64,000 nt of DNA. Origin: Lewinellaceae bacterium (GTDB lineage: Bacteria > Bacteroidota > Bacteroidia > Chitinophagales > Saprospiraceae). The stretch lies in the NCBI GenBank assembly GCA_016716135.1, contig JADJWX010000006.1:1-64000 (forward strand), read 5' to 3'. A program made the position numbers and the translations under genes. This document shows, in pieces, positions 16,950 to 26,019 of the stretch. The notes under the pieces were generated by a model. The model did not search any database. It was given only the letters and a program-made list of their open reading frames with translations, and was not told the origin of the DNA. Position 1 is the first letter of the stretch. Each line of letters starts with the position of its first letter.

Positions 16950-18284
16950 ATGGCTTTACTGATTGTGGTAGTGTTTATTCTCGGATACACACTGATTGCC
17001 CTCGAACATTCCCTGAAAATAGATAAAGCAGCGGCGGCCCTTGTTACCGGGGTCCTTTGCTGGCTTGTCCTTTTGTTCGGTATTGAAACGATGCCTGCTT
17101 ATGCTGAAATTGACCGAACAGCATTTCCGGATTTACACAAGTATATTGACAAAGCCCTGTTTGAGCACCTTGGCGAAATTTCAGGTATTCTCTTTTTCCT
17201 GATGGGGGCCATGACGATAGTCGAACTGGTTGACCAGCACGACGGCTTTAAGGTGATTACCGATAAGATAACCACCAAAGACCGGGTCCGCTTGTTGTGG
17301 GTGATTTCCTGGGTGGCCTTTATTCTTTCTGCGTTGCTGGATAACCTGACCACCGCCATTATCATGTGCGCACTGATAAAACGCATTGTGAAAAAGCAGG
17401 AAAACGTATGGCTGCTGGGCGGTTTTGTGGTCATTGCGGCGAATGCCGGCGGCGCGTGGTCACCCATCGGCGACGTAACCACCATCATGCTGTGGATCGG
17501 CGGGCAGATCACCACCTTCCATGTGATCAAGGTCGTCATTGCGCCCAGTGTGATCAGTTTGTTGGTGCCCCTTAGCATTGCATCGTACTTCCTGCGCGGC
17601 CGGATTGAAACGCCTAAACTGGCTGAGGATGAGATGAAAGACAAAATCGTTTTTTCGCCCTGGGAGCAGTATGCCATGTTCGCAATAGGTGGTCTGGGGC
17701 TCCTGTTTGTGCCGGTTTTTAAAGCAGTGACGCATTACCCGCCCTTCATGGGGGTGCTGCTTTCGGTGGGTTTTATCTGGTTTATCACCGAGTTTCTGCA
17801 CCGGGGGAAAACGGAATTTGTCCGGCATGAATTCTCCGTAGCGTCTATGTTGCATCGGATCGATATGCCCAGCATCCTCTTCTTTCTGGGTATTTTGTTG
17901 GCGGTGGGGGCATTGGATACCTCCGGGCATCTGCATTTGCTTGCCGCTACACTGGATCAAACGTTCGGAAATATTTACATCATTAACGGCCTGATCGGGG
18001 CGCTATCTGCCATCGTCGACAACGTGCCGCTGGTGGCGGCTGCCATGGGAATGTATGAAATGGCGGAATTTCCGACAGACAGCGACTTCTGGACGCTGCT
18101 TGCCTATTGCGCCGGTACAGGTGGTAGCATGCTGATCATCGGGTCGGCGGCGGGTGTCGCCTCCATGGGCATTCTGAAAATTGAATTTTTCTGGTATCTG
18201 CGCCATGTCGGCTGGTATGCGCTGGTGGGCTACCTCGCCGGGATGATCGCTTTTTATCTGCAGGAAATGTACATCCTGAACTGA
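16950..18284 (+). CDS. nhaD: NhaD-type Na+/H+ antiporter, paralogue 1
   Basis: 444 residues, about 11-12 membrane helices. Hallmarks of the NhaD family of the ion transporter superfamily: 'ALLDNLTTAIIMCAL', 'IAANAGGAWSPIGDVTTIMLWIGGQ', 'AIVDNVPLVAAAMGMYEM' and 'CAGTGGSMLIIGSAAGVASMGI', the two DN motifs being likely ion-pathway residues. It exchanges cytoplasmic Na+ for periplasmic H+. It follows the CBS protein and probably shares its transcript. A second NhaD, with the same motifs but clearly different sequence, lies at 34131-35444 beside the Na+-NQR operon. Confidence 0.9.
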   Translation: MALLIVVVFILGYTLIALEHSLKIDKAAAALVTGVLCWLVLLFGIETMPAYAEIDRTAFPDLHKYIDKALFEHLGEISGILFFLMGAMTIVELVDQHDGFKVITDKITTKDRVRLLWVISWVAFILSALLDNLTTAIIMCALIKRIVKKQENVWLLGGFVVIAANAGGAWSPIGDVTTIMLWIGGQITTFHVIKVVIAPSVISLLVPLSIASYFLRGRIETPKLAEDEMKDKIVFSPWEQYAMFAIGGLGLLFVPVFKAVTHYPPFMGVLLSVGFIWFITEFLHRGKTEFVRHEFSVASMLHRIDMPSILFFLGILLAVGALDTSGHLHLLAATLDQTFGNIYIINGLIGALSAIVDNVPLVAAAMGMYEMAEFPTDSDFWTLLAYCAGTGGSMLIIGSAAGVASMGILKIEFFWYLRHVGWYALVGYLAGMIAFYLQEMYILN

Positions 18285-18323
18285 GGTAGATTGTTTTTTA
18301 ATACGGAGACACGGAGGCGCCCT

Positions 18324-18356
18324 ACTCGTCCTACGACTCGAAGTCGTAGGACGAGT
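18324..18356. repeat. Palindromic repeat containing module ACTCGTCCTACGACTT
   Basis: Arms 18324-18339 and 18341-18356 form an almost perfect hairpin built on the 16-base module 'actcgtcctacgactt'. The same module occurs three times at 30052-30102 inside an ABC transporter gene. There is no T tract, so this is a repeat element and not a terminator. It lies between nhaD and the convergent cyclase gene. Confidence 0.85.
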
Positions 18357-18429
18357 GTGCCCATAGCCTGACTAACATACGAGCCACGGAGTTCTATACT
18401 CCGTGCCCTCCGTGGCTCCATGGTGAAAA

Positions 18430-20415
18430 CTACCAGTTGCTTTTTAAGCAATACAGTTCCAGTTCGCCGATGTTTTTGGCCATGAATGTTCCCTGATGTT
18501 CGAACGGGAACCTGTCTTTTAGCAGATTATAGGTCGCTTTGGAGAGGTTGATCCGCCCGTCAACGCCATTGGATTCGATCCGGCTGGCAATGTTTACATC
18601 GCGGCCCCAGACATCGTAGGCGTATTTTTTATGCCCGACAATCCCGGCGATAACCGAGCCGGAATGGATACCGATGCGACAATCGAACCACGGCAACCCC
18701 AGAGGGTCGCGCACTTCCTTTTCCCGGGCGCAAAATGCCATGATCTCCTGGCAGGCCTGCATTATCTCAAACGCATGCGTAGGGCGCTCCACCGGGAGGC
18801 CGCACACCATAAAATAAGCATCGCCGATCGTCTTGATTTTTTCCATGTCGTATTTCTCCACAATCGTATCAAAGTGCCCGAAATAGTGGTCGACCAGGGC
18901 TACCAGTGCTTCCGGAGAAAGTTCGCGGGTGACTTTGGTAAAGGCCACAAAATCGATAAATGCGATCGAAATTTGCTGAAACCCTTTGGGTGTGGCGCGG
19001 CCGGTGGATTTGAGTTCGGCCGCAACTTCGGCAGGCAGAATATTGAGCAGCAGCTCCTCACTTTTATCGCGTTCGAGTTGCAACTCTTTTGTACGCTCCT
19101 GTACTTTTTCCTCCAAAAGCCGGTTTTGCTGTTCCAAAACGCGTTTGCGCTCTTCCTCCTGCTCGCGCTTGAGGCGTTCTTTGTCCAGGGCTTCCTCGGC
19201 GAGCCGCCGCCGCATCATGTTGATCCGGGCGCCCAAACCCAGGGAAAACAAGGCCAATTCGGCAGCAACACCAATTTCCATGATGATACCCGCCGTAAGC
19301 CCATACCATACCGGCGGCAAAATTTGCAGCAATTGGAAAATCATAATGATCACTGCTGTGCCGTATATCGCTGTTGCAACAAAAAAATACGTGCCCGGGA
19401 TATGCCGCCGCAGGGTCATCAGCAAGCCCAGCACCATCAACGACGGATAGTTGATCAGGGTGGCCGGGTAGTTGATAAAAACGGTCAGGTCTTTTGTAAC
19501 CGGAATAAACTCCAATACGACTGCCACACATTGAGCCGAAATGGTAAATTTCAGAAGCCGGTCTATACGGGGGTAATAGGTTTTGGTTTCCAAAATGTCC
19601 CGCCCGACAAGCACATAAAAAACCTGTCCAAGGGTACCTGCTATTGAAATGGGAACGCGGTTTACATCCATGTGCCCGTACAGCGAAATGGCAAACTGCG
19701 GGACCAGTGCCAGTACGAACATCGCTGCAAAAAACACATAGGCGGTGTAAAACAGGTAGGCTCTGACCCCGGTTATGAAAAATACCATCAGGTTGAAAAA
19801 ACCCATGATAATTGCCGCCCCGATGAACATGTAGGTGTAATCGGAGGGTTTTTCGTAGTACCGGTCGTAGGTACTTTCGTTCATCAGGGTGAAAGGCACC
19901 ACTTGTTGCGGGGTGATCACGGCGTCGCGGTTGACGCAATGCAGCAAGACGGTAGCCTGTTTGCCGGCAGGCAAATCGAATTCAAAAAAGGACAAGCCCG
20001 GAATATCCACCGATTTCAAGTCGAGTGGCAGTTTTTGCCCGCTTTTGAATGGCCCGGTAACGGTGGTGTCTATTTTTATCCAGCAGTCGATGTATTCAAA
20101 ACGGCTGGTGCCGAAGTAGAGTTTTTCACGAACGTCAGTGGCGTTGTCGATGGTTAGTTTAAGCCAGTTGTCGGAGGCATGACCTTCGAAAAATACCGGT
20201 TTGAAAGGCTGAAAAAGTGAATCTGCCAGCCGCTCAAACAACGCACGCGCAGCAGGCCGGGCCACCGCCTGCCCGGGCAAAACCCGGAATTGCTCCTCAA
20301 TCACCTGCGAAACAAAAGACGTATCCACCCGGACCTGGCATGTTCCGGATGGCCGCCCCCAAAAACCTGATACGATTAGCGTACACAACAATAATTTTAA
20401 ACGCCAAGCATTCAT
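18430..20415 (-). CDS. Membrane adenylate cyclase with 7TMR-DISM sensor module
   Basis: 661 residues. Signal peptide (about 1-25), an extracellular 7TMR-DISM-type beta domain (about 45-190, 'GHASDNWLKLTIDNATDVREKLYF'), seven membrane helices (about 195-390), a coiled coil (about 395-460, 'LKREQEEERKRVLEQQ') and a class III nucleotide cyclase domain (about 480-655). Metal-binding Asp488 ('IAFID') and Asp532 ('TIGDAY'), and the transition-state Asn608/Arg pair in 'NIASRIES', are present. Lys in 'MEKIKTIGD' together with Asp in 'WGRDVN' fits ATP specificity, so cAMP is the likely product. The gene follows the flavoprotein gene by 21 bp on the same strand. The ligand is unknown. Confidence 0.9.
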   Translation of the reverse strand: MNAWRLKLLLCTLIVSGFWGRPSGTCQVRVDTSFVSQVIEEQFRVLPGQAVARPAARALFERLADSLFQPFKPVFFEGHASDNWLKLTIDNATDVREKLYFGTSRFEYIDCWIKIDTTVTGPFKSGQKLPLDLKSVDIPGLSFFEFDLPAGKQATVLLHCVNRDAVITPQQVVPFTLMNESTYDRYYEKPSDYTYMFIGAAIIMGFFNLMVFFITGVRAYLFYTAYVFFAAMFVLALVPQFAISLYGHMDVNRVPISIAGTLGQVFYVLVGRDILETKTYYPRIDRLLKFTISAQCVAVVLEFIPVTKDLTVFINYPATLINYPSLMVLGLLMTLRRHIPGTYFFVATAIYGTAVIIMIFQLLQILPPVWYGLTAGIIMEIGVAAELALFSLGLGARINMMRRRLAEEALDKERLKREQEEERKRVLEQQNRLLEEKVQERTKELQLERDKSEELLLNILPAEVAAELKSTGRATPKGFQQISIAFIDFVAFTKVTRELSPEALVALVDHYFGHFDTIVEKYDMEKIKTIGDAYFMVCGLPVERPTHAFEIMQACQEIMAFCAREKEVRDPLGLPWFDCRIGIHSGSVIAGIVGHKKYAYDVWGRDVNIASRIESNGVDGRINLSKATYNLLKDRFPFEHQGTFMAKNIGELELYCLKSNW

Positions 20416-20436
20416 CGTCGTCCGATTATTTACCGT

Positions 20437-22611
20437 TTACCAAGGTGTGAAAATGGGAATATCAGCATCGCCGCTAACGGCGCGGGCCGTCAGAATACCC
20501 GAGATTACAGCCCCTTCCACAAATCCGATATTAAAGCCGTTCTGTATCCAGTCGCCCGTTAGGAAAACGTTGGAAAAGCCGCTTTCATCGGTGCGCAGGC
20601 GGTATTTTGAACTACCGGCCAGCGAAAACACATAGCGCTCCGAGGGGTCGATATTGGCCCGCCAGTACTGGTACCGGAGGCGCGCCGCGCCAACACCGTT
20701 GTCGGGGTCAACCAGGATGCTCCAGTCGAAATTGCCGGAAGCATCAAAAGCCCCGGGCAAAATATGGCGCAGACGCTGCTCGATAAAGTTTTGCATATTC
20801 CCGAATACTTCCTCCTGCTGGTTTTCCGGAAAACTGGTCACTTTGTACGGCGGAATCCTTCCGGCATCCTCAAAGGCACCGCAAACGTAAGCCAGGTATT
20901 CCGGTTTTTTGGGCAAATGCTGCCACTCTTCCCGCGCCAACACCTGGTTCATCTCGGCAAAGGTGTCGAGGGGCTCCACGTAGCACGACAGGATTTTCTG
21001 CGGGTCAACACCCAACTCCTCGGGTTTTTTGGTTAGCCAAAGTTGAAAGGCCTGGGTTTGTACCGTGCCGACTTTGTCCAGCATGACCGACCAGGCCGGG
21101 TTTTGATCGATCAGCTCGCTGCAAAAATCGGGCAGCGAGGCCAGCGAGGCGCCGATTACAACCTCGTGAAAATCCGTGCCGGCGCGTTTGATCACCGGCT
21201 CGCCCCCGGTCCAGCCCGACCAGTTGCTTTCCAGGTTGATATGCTCTTTTTGCAGGGTTTTTACCTGGGCGGGGTCGAGCTGTTCATACACCGGCCTGGA
21301 AGGCCAGCACAACAGCCCGTCTTTGCAGGGGATGAGCGGGTCATATTGATCCAGCCCCGGTTTTAGGCGCACTTGTTTTTCAAACTCGATGGCTTCCACC
21401 GTTTTTTTATCCGCCGCTAATTGCAAATGCGTGGCTTTGTGAAAAAAGTGGAAGCGCACATTTTCCGGAAAATGTTTTTGCAACCAAAGGTAAAACGGGG
21501 CAAAAATGGTGTCGCCCATGCCGGCCTGCATCCGCCACATCACGTCTTCCTTGCAGGTGACGGCCAGGCGCAGAAAAATATTGAGCGCCGTGCCGGCCTC
21601 CACGTTGGGGGCCTGCACATTGCCCCGGAAAAAGGCGAAAGGGCCGTCGTACATGCTTTTTACCGGCGGGAACTCGCGGGCGTAGGCAGCATCCATGCCG
21701 TGCAGGATCAGCCAGTTGGCGTAGTCGTGGTCGTTGATGATGGTGAAATCCAGTACCAGTTTGCCGTTTTGCACCGAAACCACACCATCGCTCAGCATGC
21801 CCCGCGCGAAGGCCAGGGTAAAGTCGATGGTCGTCCACAGGCGGCGGAGCAGGTTGTCGCCGTGGACCAGCTCGCCGAGCACATCCCAGATCCATTTGGC
21901 CAGATTGTCCAGGTTGTCGAGCTGGGCTTCCAGGTTTTCGGGGCCGTGGTATTTAGGGTTGGACAACAGTTTTCCGGTCACGCGCAGGTGTTTTTCAATG
22001 TCGTGTATCACATCCTTTTCGATGGTTTTCTCCATATCCTGCACGATCTTTTCCAGTGGGCCTTTCAGCGTGTGCCGCCCCTGCCGTCCGAGTACTTTTC
22101 CGAGTAATTGCCCAAGGCAACCGCCGTTTTTCCCGGAAAAATGTTTGCGGAATTCCATGGCGATGTAATTGAAGGCTGCCGTGAAAATTTCAGCCACCGG
22201 GTCGTTGAAAACCCCGTCGCCAACTTTGCCCGGGAGTTTGGGGAAATCAATTTTCCAGTCGACCCAATTGTTGTCCACATGCTCGGTGAACACCATGTAG
22301 GGTTGGGGCCTGAACGCTTTATCGAAGGTTGCCAGCGGTGCATGCGGCGGGCGGTCCAGGCCTTTGTACACTTCCTTCATGAGCATGAAGGCATTTTCAT
22401 AAAAGCCAAACCAAAAGTGAATGCCGTGCTCTTCCACCCGGTGTCCTTTTTCCGGGTTTACGCCGCTTGCGCCTTTTCCCCCCAAGCGCCAGCCCATCTG
22501 GTAAATATCAATTTCGTACAGCTCAGCAGCATTTGGCTGCCGCATCAATTGGCAAACGGCCGTCATTGCGCCGAGGCCGCCACCGATTACGGTTATTTTT
22601 TTCTTTCCCAT
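20437..22611 (-). CDS. FAD-dependent oxidoreductase, phytoene-desaturase/amine-oxidase-like
   Basis: 724 residues. N-terminal FAD/NAD-binding motif 'ITVIGGGLGAMTAVCQL' and 'YQMGWRLGGKGASG', followed by 'EEHGIHFWFGFYENAFMLMKEVY', a signature of large NAD(P)-binding/hydroxysqualene-dehydroxylase-like flavoproteins. The C-terminus has the flavin-closing motif 'NVFLTGDWIQNGFNIGFVEGAVISGILTAR'. It is longer than carotenoid desaturases (about 500), so it is a different subfamily. No signal peptide. Upstream on the same strand are a membrane terpene-cyclase-like gene and an acetoacetate-decarboxylase-fold gene; downstream, 21 bp away, is the adenylate cyclase. A role in isoprenoid or polyene modification is inferred from this neighbourhood only. 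Confidence 0.8.
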   Translation of the reverse strand: MGKKKITVIGGGLGAMTAVCQLMRQPNAAELYEIDIYQMGWRLGGKGASGVNPEKGHRVEEHGIHFWFGFYENAFMLMKEVYKGLDRPPHAPLATFDKAFRPQPYMVFTEHVDNNWVDWKIDFPKLPGKVGDGVFNDPVAEIFTAAFNYIAMEFRKHFSGKNGGCLGQLLGKVLGRQGRHTLKGPLEKIVQDMEKTIEKDVIHDIEKHLRVTGKLLSNPKYHGPENLEAQLDNLDNLAKWIWDVLGELVHGDNLLRRLWTTIDFTLAFARGMLSDGVVSVQNGKLVLDFTIINDHDYANWLILHGMDAAYAREFPPVKSMYDGPFAFFRGNVQAPNVEAGTALNIFLRLAVTCKEDVMWRMQAGMGDTIFAPFYLWLQKHFPENVRFHFFHKATHLQLAADKKTVEAIEFEKQVRLKPGLDQYDPLIPCKDGLLCWPSRPVYEQLDPAQVKTLQKEHINLESNWSGWTGGEPVIKRAGTDFHEVVIGASLASLPDFCSELIDQNPAWSVMLDKVGTVQTQAFQLWLTKKPEELGVDPQKILSCYVEPLDTFAEMNQVLAREEWQHLPKKPEYLAYVCGAFEDAGRIPPYKVTSFPENQQEEVFGNMQNFIEQRLRHILPGAFDASGNFDWSILVDPDNGVGAARLRYQYWRANIDPSERYVFSLAGSSKYRLRTDESGFSNVFLTGDWIQNGFNIGFVEGAVISGILTARAVSGDADIPIFTPW

Positions 22612-22627
22612 AGCCTTTCAAATAAGA

Positions 22628-22773
22628 CAAGTTGTGACCTATTAAATTATATCGAGTAACTACCGTTGGCGAGGACGCCAACAGCGGCATTTCATTGAAA
22701 AGCGTGCCCAATTCGCCATTTTTGGCGTCCTCGCCAACAATTTCCTTCATGAAGATATTGATGGTCACAACTT
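22628..22773. repeat. Nested inverted repeat with GTTGGCGAGGACGCCAAC module
   Basis: Outer arms 22628-22638 ('aagttgtgacc') and 22763-22773 are complements. Inside, 22665-22681 ('gttggcgaggacgccaa', itself self-complementary) pairs with 22722-22738. The same module occurs again at 47440-47461. Confidence 0.8.
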
Positions 22774-22781
22774 GGATTAAA

Positions 22782-22944
22782 TAAGTACTCGGACAAGATT
22801 ATTGAAACATTTTGAAATTGAGATTTTGGCCCCGATCAAGGCGCGAACGACGCGAATACCGGTGGTCTTTAAGGAGTGAGCAACGAAGAGCAGGGGCAAA
22901 ATAGCATTTCACAAAGGGTTCGAATAATCTTGTCCGAGTACTTA
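22782..22944. repeat. Inverted repeat with 22-bp perfect arms
   Basis: Arms 22782-22803 ('taagtactcggacaagatta...') and 22923-22944 are perfect complements. The interior includes 'aaattgagattttgg' and 'gcaaaatagcatttc', which pair loosely. Together with the element at 22628-22773 it fills the 390-bp gap 22612-23001 between the flavoprotein and membrane protein genes; no gene is seen there. Confidence 0.85.
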
Positions 22945-23001
22945 GTTCAATGTGTGATGTCTGAATATAAAAAAGCGACGCAGTTGAACACTGCCTGCCT
23001 C

Positions 23002-23697
23002 CTATTCGATCATTTCCGAATGCTGCTCGGGTTTATAGTTTTTAAATAGCCAGATATAAACAATGTCCATCACCAGCACCATACTGCACATGGTCAGCAA
23101 AAAGCCGTTGTGCGCCCAGTGCATAAAACAAACCACGGTGATCGACCCCGTACCCAAAAATTTATTCCAGGCCACCCGGTATGAAAATCCGCGGTTGCGC
23201 AAATGCGGAAAAGTCAGGAGCTGGTAGATGTACAGGGAGGAGATCATCAGGTTGATAAAATAGGCGGAGATCACGCCGAGCCCGTTATCCTCCGCCTGTT
23301 CGCGCATAAAGTAGGTAATAAACAAGCCGCCGATCAGGACGAACAAATAGATCCAGACGTACATCTTTTTGATCCAGGCGTTGGTTACCAGTTTCGGGCC
23401 GTAGCGGAGGGTGTTGTAGTTGATAAAAACATCGAGGAAAAACCAGATTGCGCAGCCAATGCTGAACAATTTACCGAGGTTGTTTTGCAGGAGAAAGGCC
23501 CAGTTGAACTCCCACGAAATATCGAGCGCCACCACGATCATGGGAATTTCGACGATTTTATTCTTGCGCACGCCCTGCAGAATTTCTTTGTAGGCCAATA
23601 CCCAGAATATGAATCCAAAACCCAGAAAAACGAGCTGGACCGGCGGGTACAGGTGGAAGTCGATATAGGGGTCCAGCAGATTATACAGTGTTTCCAT
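23002..23697 (-). CDS. Seven-helix membrane protein resembling Pyr4-type transmembrane terpene cyclases
   Basis: 231 residues with about seven hydrophobic helices, the size and topology of the Pyr4/PaxB transmembrane terpene cyclases that cyclise meroterpenoids and indole diterpenes in fungi. Helix 2 contains 'VALDISWEFNWAF' with Glu63 in the position of the catalytic Glu of Pyr4 (Glu63 in that enzyme, as I recall), and a late helix has 'VLVMDIVYIWLF' (Asp211), comparable to its second catalytic acid (Asp218). Family assignment rests on topology and these acids, so it is tentative; DUF-type membrane proteins with the same layout exist. It is 60 bp downstream of the acetoacetate-decarboxylase-fold gene and in the same orientation. 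Confidence 0.55.
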   Translation of the reverse strand: METLYNLLDPYIDFHLYPPVQLVFLGFGFIFWVLAYKEILQGVRKNKIVEIPMIVVALDISWEFNWAFLLQNNLGKLFSIGCAIWFFLDVFINYNTLRYGPKLVTNAWIKKMYVWIYLFVLIGGLFITYFMREQAEDNGLGVISAYFINLMISSLYIYQLLTFPHLRNRGFSYRVAWNKFLGTGSITVVCFMHWAHNGFLLTMCSMVLVMDIVYIWLFKNYKPEQHSEMIE

Positions 23698-23757
23698 ATG
23701 TGTGATCGGGGAAAAGTTGTGTTAAACAGGTTTATGTTCTTGCCTGTGGACTTTAGG

Positions 23758-24828
23758 TCAGCTCGTAGCAGCCCACCATTGCGCCGTGCCATTGACAAAA
23801 CTTAGATCGCCTTCGATCCAAAACGGGTTTTTTACCACCGTTTTCTGTGGCAAACCCAGGTCGGACATGATGGGGTAGGAGGCAAAATCGTGAAACGCGA
23901 CTTCGTATTCTCCGCTCAACCACCAACCGCTGATAAATTTTCGCAAAAAACTGTTGGCGGCTACGACCCCCTGAAAACAGGCAACCTCCGATTTGTCGAC
24001 GGCCCGGTATTGTTTCAAAAACACCATCGGGATATCGGCATGCAACAGGTCTTCCAACTCATGGATGATAAACGGAAGCCCCAGTTTGAAACTTTCATCG
24101 GTTGGAATGCGCTCGAAGGTATCTTTCACCGCCTTCCAGGCTTCACTATGCGACTTCCAGGAAGCGCCGGCAGGCTGGGCATTGTTGGCCGTCTTGTTGA
24201 TGTCGAGCCAGGGTTGGAAAGCGGCTGTTTGCGGGTTAGCCTTGTCGAATTTAGTAAAACCGTAGGCCTCCACGCCAAACTTGTCGGCAACACCGGGGTT
24301 GGCCGGGAAATCAAAACGGGCCATCGATTTGGCAAAGCCCATTTGTTCGCGGCCGCAAACCAGTGAAAACGGATTGTCGATCAGGATGTAGGGAATGTAG
24401 CATACCATGCGTTGAGCGACCCACTGGCCCTGAGCGTTTTTGGTACATTCGGCCAGGGGCATAAAAAACTGCACCCCGGTTTCGGCCACGTAGCCGTATT
24501 TTTTGTAGTTCGGATCGGTGGTGTAGCCCCGGGTGATGTACGACATTACCATCATCATGTGGGTGGTGAGCGGGTAGTACCGCAGTCGCTCGCTCAGGGG
24601 GCTGAAATTGAGCCGCTGGTTGCACATGTGCAGCAGGTTGGCATAAGTGCCTTCCAGCGGGAAACAATACATCATCGTCTGGTCGGCATTGCCGGGAACA
24701 GGGATTTGAATTTCGTTGGGGTATTCGATGTATTGCGGAACGTATCCGGGCGGATTGGGAGGGGCGGTCGGCGGGGTGAAGTGGAACAGGCGGCAAAGCC
24801 GGTTCCAGAGTTTTTTAAAAAATGCCAT
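23758..24828 (-). CDS. Acetoacetate-decarboxylase-fold protein
   Basis: 356 residues from the ATG at 24828 (MAFFKKLWNRL...); ten extra codons upstream are open but less likely. The segment 'YILIDNPFSLVCGREQMGFAKSMARFDFP' matches the acetoacetate decarboxylase core, where the sequence R-E-x2-G-F-x-K carries the Schiff-base lysine; here it is Lys167. ADC-fold homologues also include cyclases and aldolases of secondary metabolism, so the reaction is not fixed. The protein is longer than classical Adc (about 245), with extra sequence at both ends. First gene of a likely unit with the membrane terpene-cyclase-like and flavoprotein genes. Confidence 0.75.
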   Translation of the reverse strand: MAFFKKLWNRLCRLFHFTPPTAPPNPPGYVPQYIEYPNEIQIPVPGNADQTMMYCFPLEGTYANLLHMCNQRLNFSPLSERLRYYPLTTHMMMVMSYITRGYTTDPNYKKYGYVAETGVQFFMPLAECTKNAQGQWVAQRMVCYIPYILIDNPFSLVCGREQMGFAKSMARFDFPANPGVADKFGVEAYGFTKFDKANPQTAAFQPWLDINKTANNAQPAGASWKSHSEAWKAVKDTFERIPTDESFKLGLPFIIHELEDLLHADIPMVFLKQYRAVDKSEVACFQGVVAANSFLRKFISGWWLSGEYEVAFHDFASYPIMSDLGLPQKTVVKNPFWIEGDLSFVNGTAQWWAATS

Positions 24829-24940
24829 TACAGAGGGTCTTAGTATGCGTACCAACAAATGTAGTTAAACCCTGTAGTAATTTGTATTCCCAAAAAAACG
24901 GGCAGATTAAAATAGAATGTGTCTACTGTTTGAAAAGTCA

Positions 24941-24979
24941 AAATAAAAATGCCCGATGCCTCAAGTTGAAGCAACGGGC
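24941..24979 (-). terminator. Rho-independent terminator of the DUF5602 lipoprotein gene
   Basis: On the minus strand the stem 'gcccgttgcttc' pairs with 'gaggcatcgggc' (24951-24979) and is followed by 'atttttatttt'. It lies 27 bp after the stop codon at 25006. Confidence 0.7.
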
Positions 24980-25005
24980 CGTCACCGTTCTAAATGTATT
25001 TTCCT

Positions 25006-25763
25006 TTAGCGTTTTACAAAACCGGTCAGGTAAAAGTGGTGCGCATCGGCATCGTGGTCGTGTTTGAATCCGAATTTCGTCGGGTAATATTTGCCCGGAA
25101 AACGATATGCCGTAACTGCCGGGATGGCCTTTTCAAAATTGTGCTTTTCTTCAATAAACGCTTTCGTGATCATCGGCTCATAGAAGGTCATTTTACCGTC
25201 GAAAGAACCGAAAATAAAGGTTTCCGTAAAGGGCTGGCCGTTTAATTCCGGTGCGGTCACATCAATCCAGTGTGCGCCCATTGCAGGTACCAGGCCGGTG
25301 TTGATGTAGGTTGCCGGCATTTCTCCGGCCGGTAGCGGTTTGGCGCCGGCCACGGTGTCGGCGGGCGTAATGGCCAGGCGTTCCGCCTCGGAAGTCATGT
25401 AAAAGTGAAAATCGAAGTGCGGTTTGTCGTAAATGCCGAGTGGCTCGTGGCCATGCGGGTTGTAGCCTGCCCACATGTGCACAAACGGCGTTTCGTTGTC
25501 GCCCGTCGGAAAATCAAGGCTCCAGTCCACATCAGCCGTCAACGCGTCGAAACTGTTGAAGGCCGTTTCCGGAATGGTAAACCCCGCTTCCACCGGGTGC
25601 CCGTCTTCATCGGTGGTGATGTAGGTGCTCAGCGTGCTGCCCTGGTAGTTGGTGGTTTCGCCTATCCGGGTGCCTGATTTGTCTTTTTGCAGGCGCCGGC
25701 AAACAACAGCGCGGCTACGGCCAAAACAGCCAGCGGACGAAGAGATAACGTGATTGCTTTCAT
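25006..25763 (-). CDS. DUF5602 (TTHB210-like) lipoprotein, frameshifted near its N-terminus
   Basis: The true start is the ATG at 25763 (MKAITLSLRPLAVLAVAALLFAGAC, lipobox 'FAGAC'). After 'CKK' the frame breaks: the coding strand has AAAAA at 25684-25688 where six A are needed to continue into 'DKSGTRIGETTNYQGSTLST' and the long open frame from 25593. The body has the DUF5602 pattern 'DFPTGDNETPFVHMWAGYNPHGHEP.GIYDKPHFDFHFYM' and 'MGAHWIDVTAPELNGQPFTETFIFGS', rich in His and likely metal-binding. Length after repair is about 252 residues, normal for the family. The single missing A is either a sequencing indel or a recent null. Function of the family is unknown. Confidence 0.8.
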
Positions 25764-25948
25764 AATGTACTTAAAGAATGTGTTGAGTGATAAAAGGATT
25801 GATTCGATTAATGCCGGGTGCAACTGAAATGGGGGATGCCGTCATTGCAATTCCCGGTTTTGACTGACAGGGCCGTAGGACGCGGGTATGCCGGTTCTGG
25901 TTGCAGCGCAGAATAAAATACCGGGCATAGCGCGGCTTTCCACGCGGT

Positions 25949-25964
25949 TTAACTTTCTGGTTAA
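25949..25964. promoter_or_regulatory. TetR operator candidate, upstream copy
   Basis: TTAAC-N6-GTTAA, a perfect 5+5 dyad. It lies just upstream of the -33 element of the tetR promoter and matches the copy at 26020-26035 as an inverted copy over 18 of 19 bases ('ggtttaactttctggttaa' against its complement). Confidence 0.75.
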
Positions 25965-25981
25965 AAAAAATGGTCAAAAGC

Positions 25982-26012
25982 TTGACAGGGAAAAAAAGTG
26001 CGCCTACTTTTG
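25982..26012 (+). promoter_or_regulatory. Bacteroidota promoter of tetR and probably of the efflux operon
   Basis: TTGAC at 25982-25986, then 20 bases after TTG, then TACTTTTG at 26005-26012, which matches TTG-N19/20-TAnnTTTG. The start codon is at 26041. The promoter core is bracketed by the two TTAAC-N6-GTTAA dyads. Confidence 0.75.
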
Positions 26013-26019
26013 CCCCGAG

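Noticed and set aside
18285..18429. Terminator after nhaD at 18324-18356
   Set aside because: The hairpin lacks a T tract on either strand and the same module sits inside a coding sequence elsewhere, so it is a repeat.
18631..19647. Plus-strand frame opposite the adenylate cyclase
   Set aside because: Shadow of a gene with intact cyclase motifs; composition is Arg/His-rich and without domains.
24859..25005. tRNA or other structured RNA
   Set aside because: The only structure is the terminator of the DUF5602 gene; I see no cloverleaf here or in other gaps.
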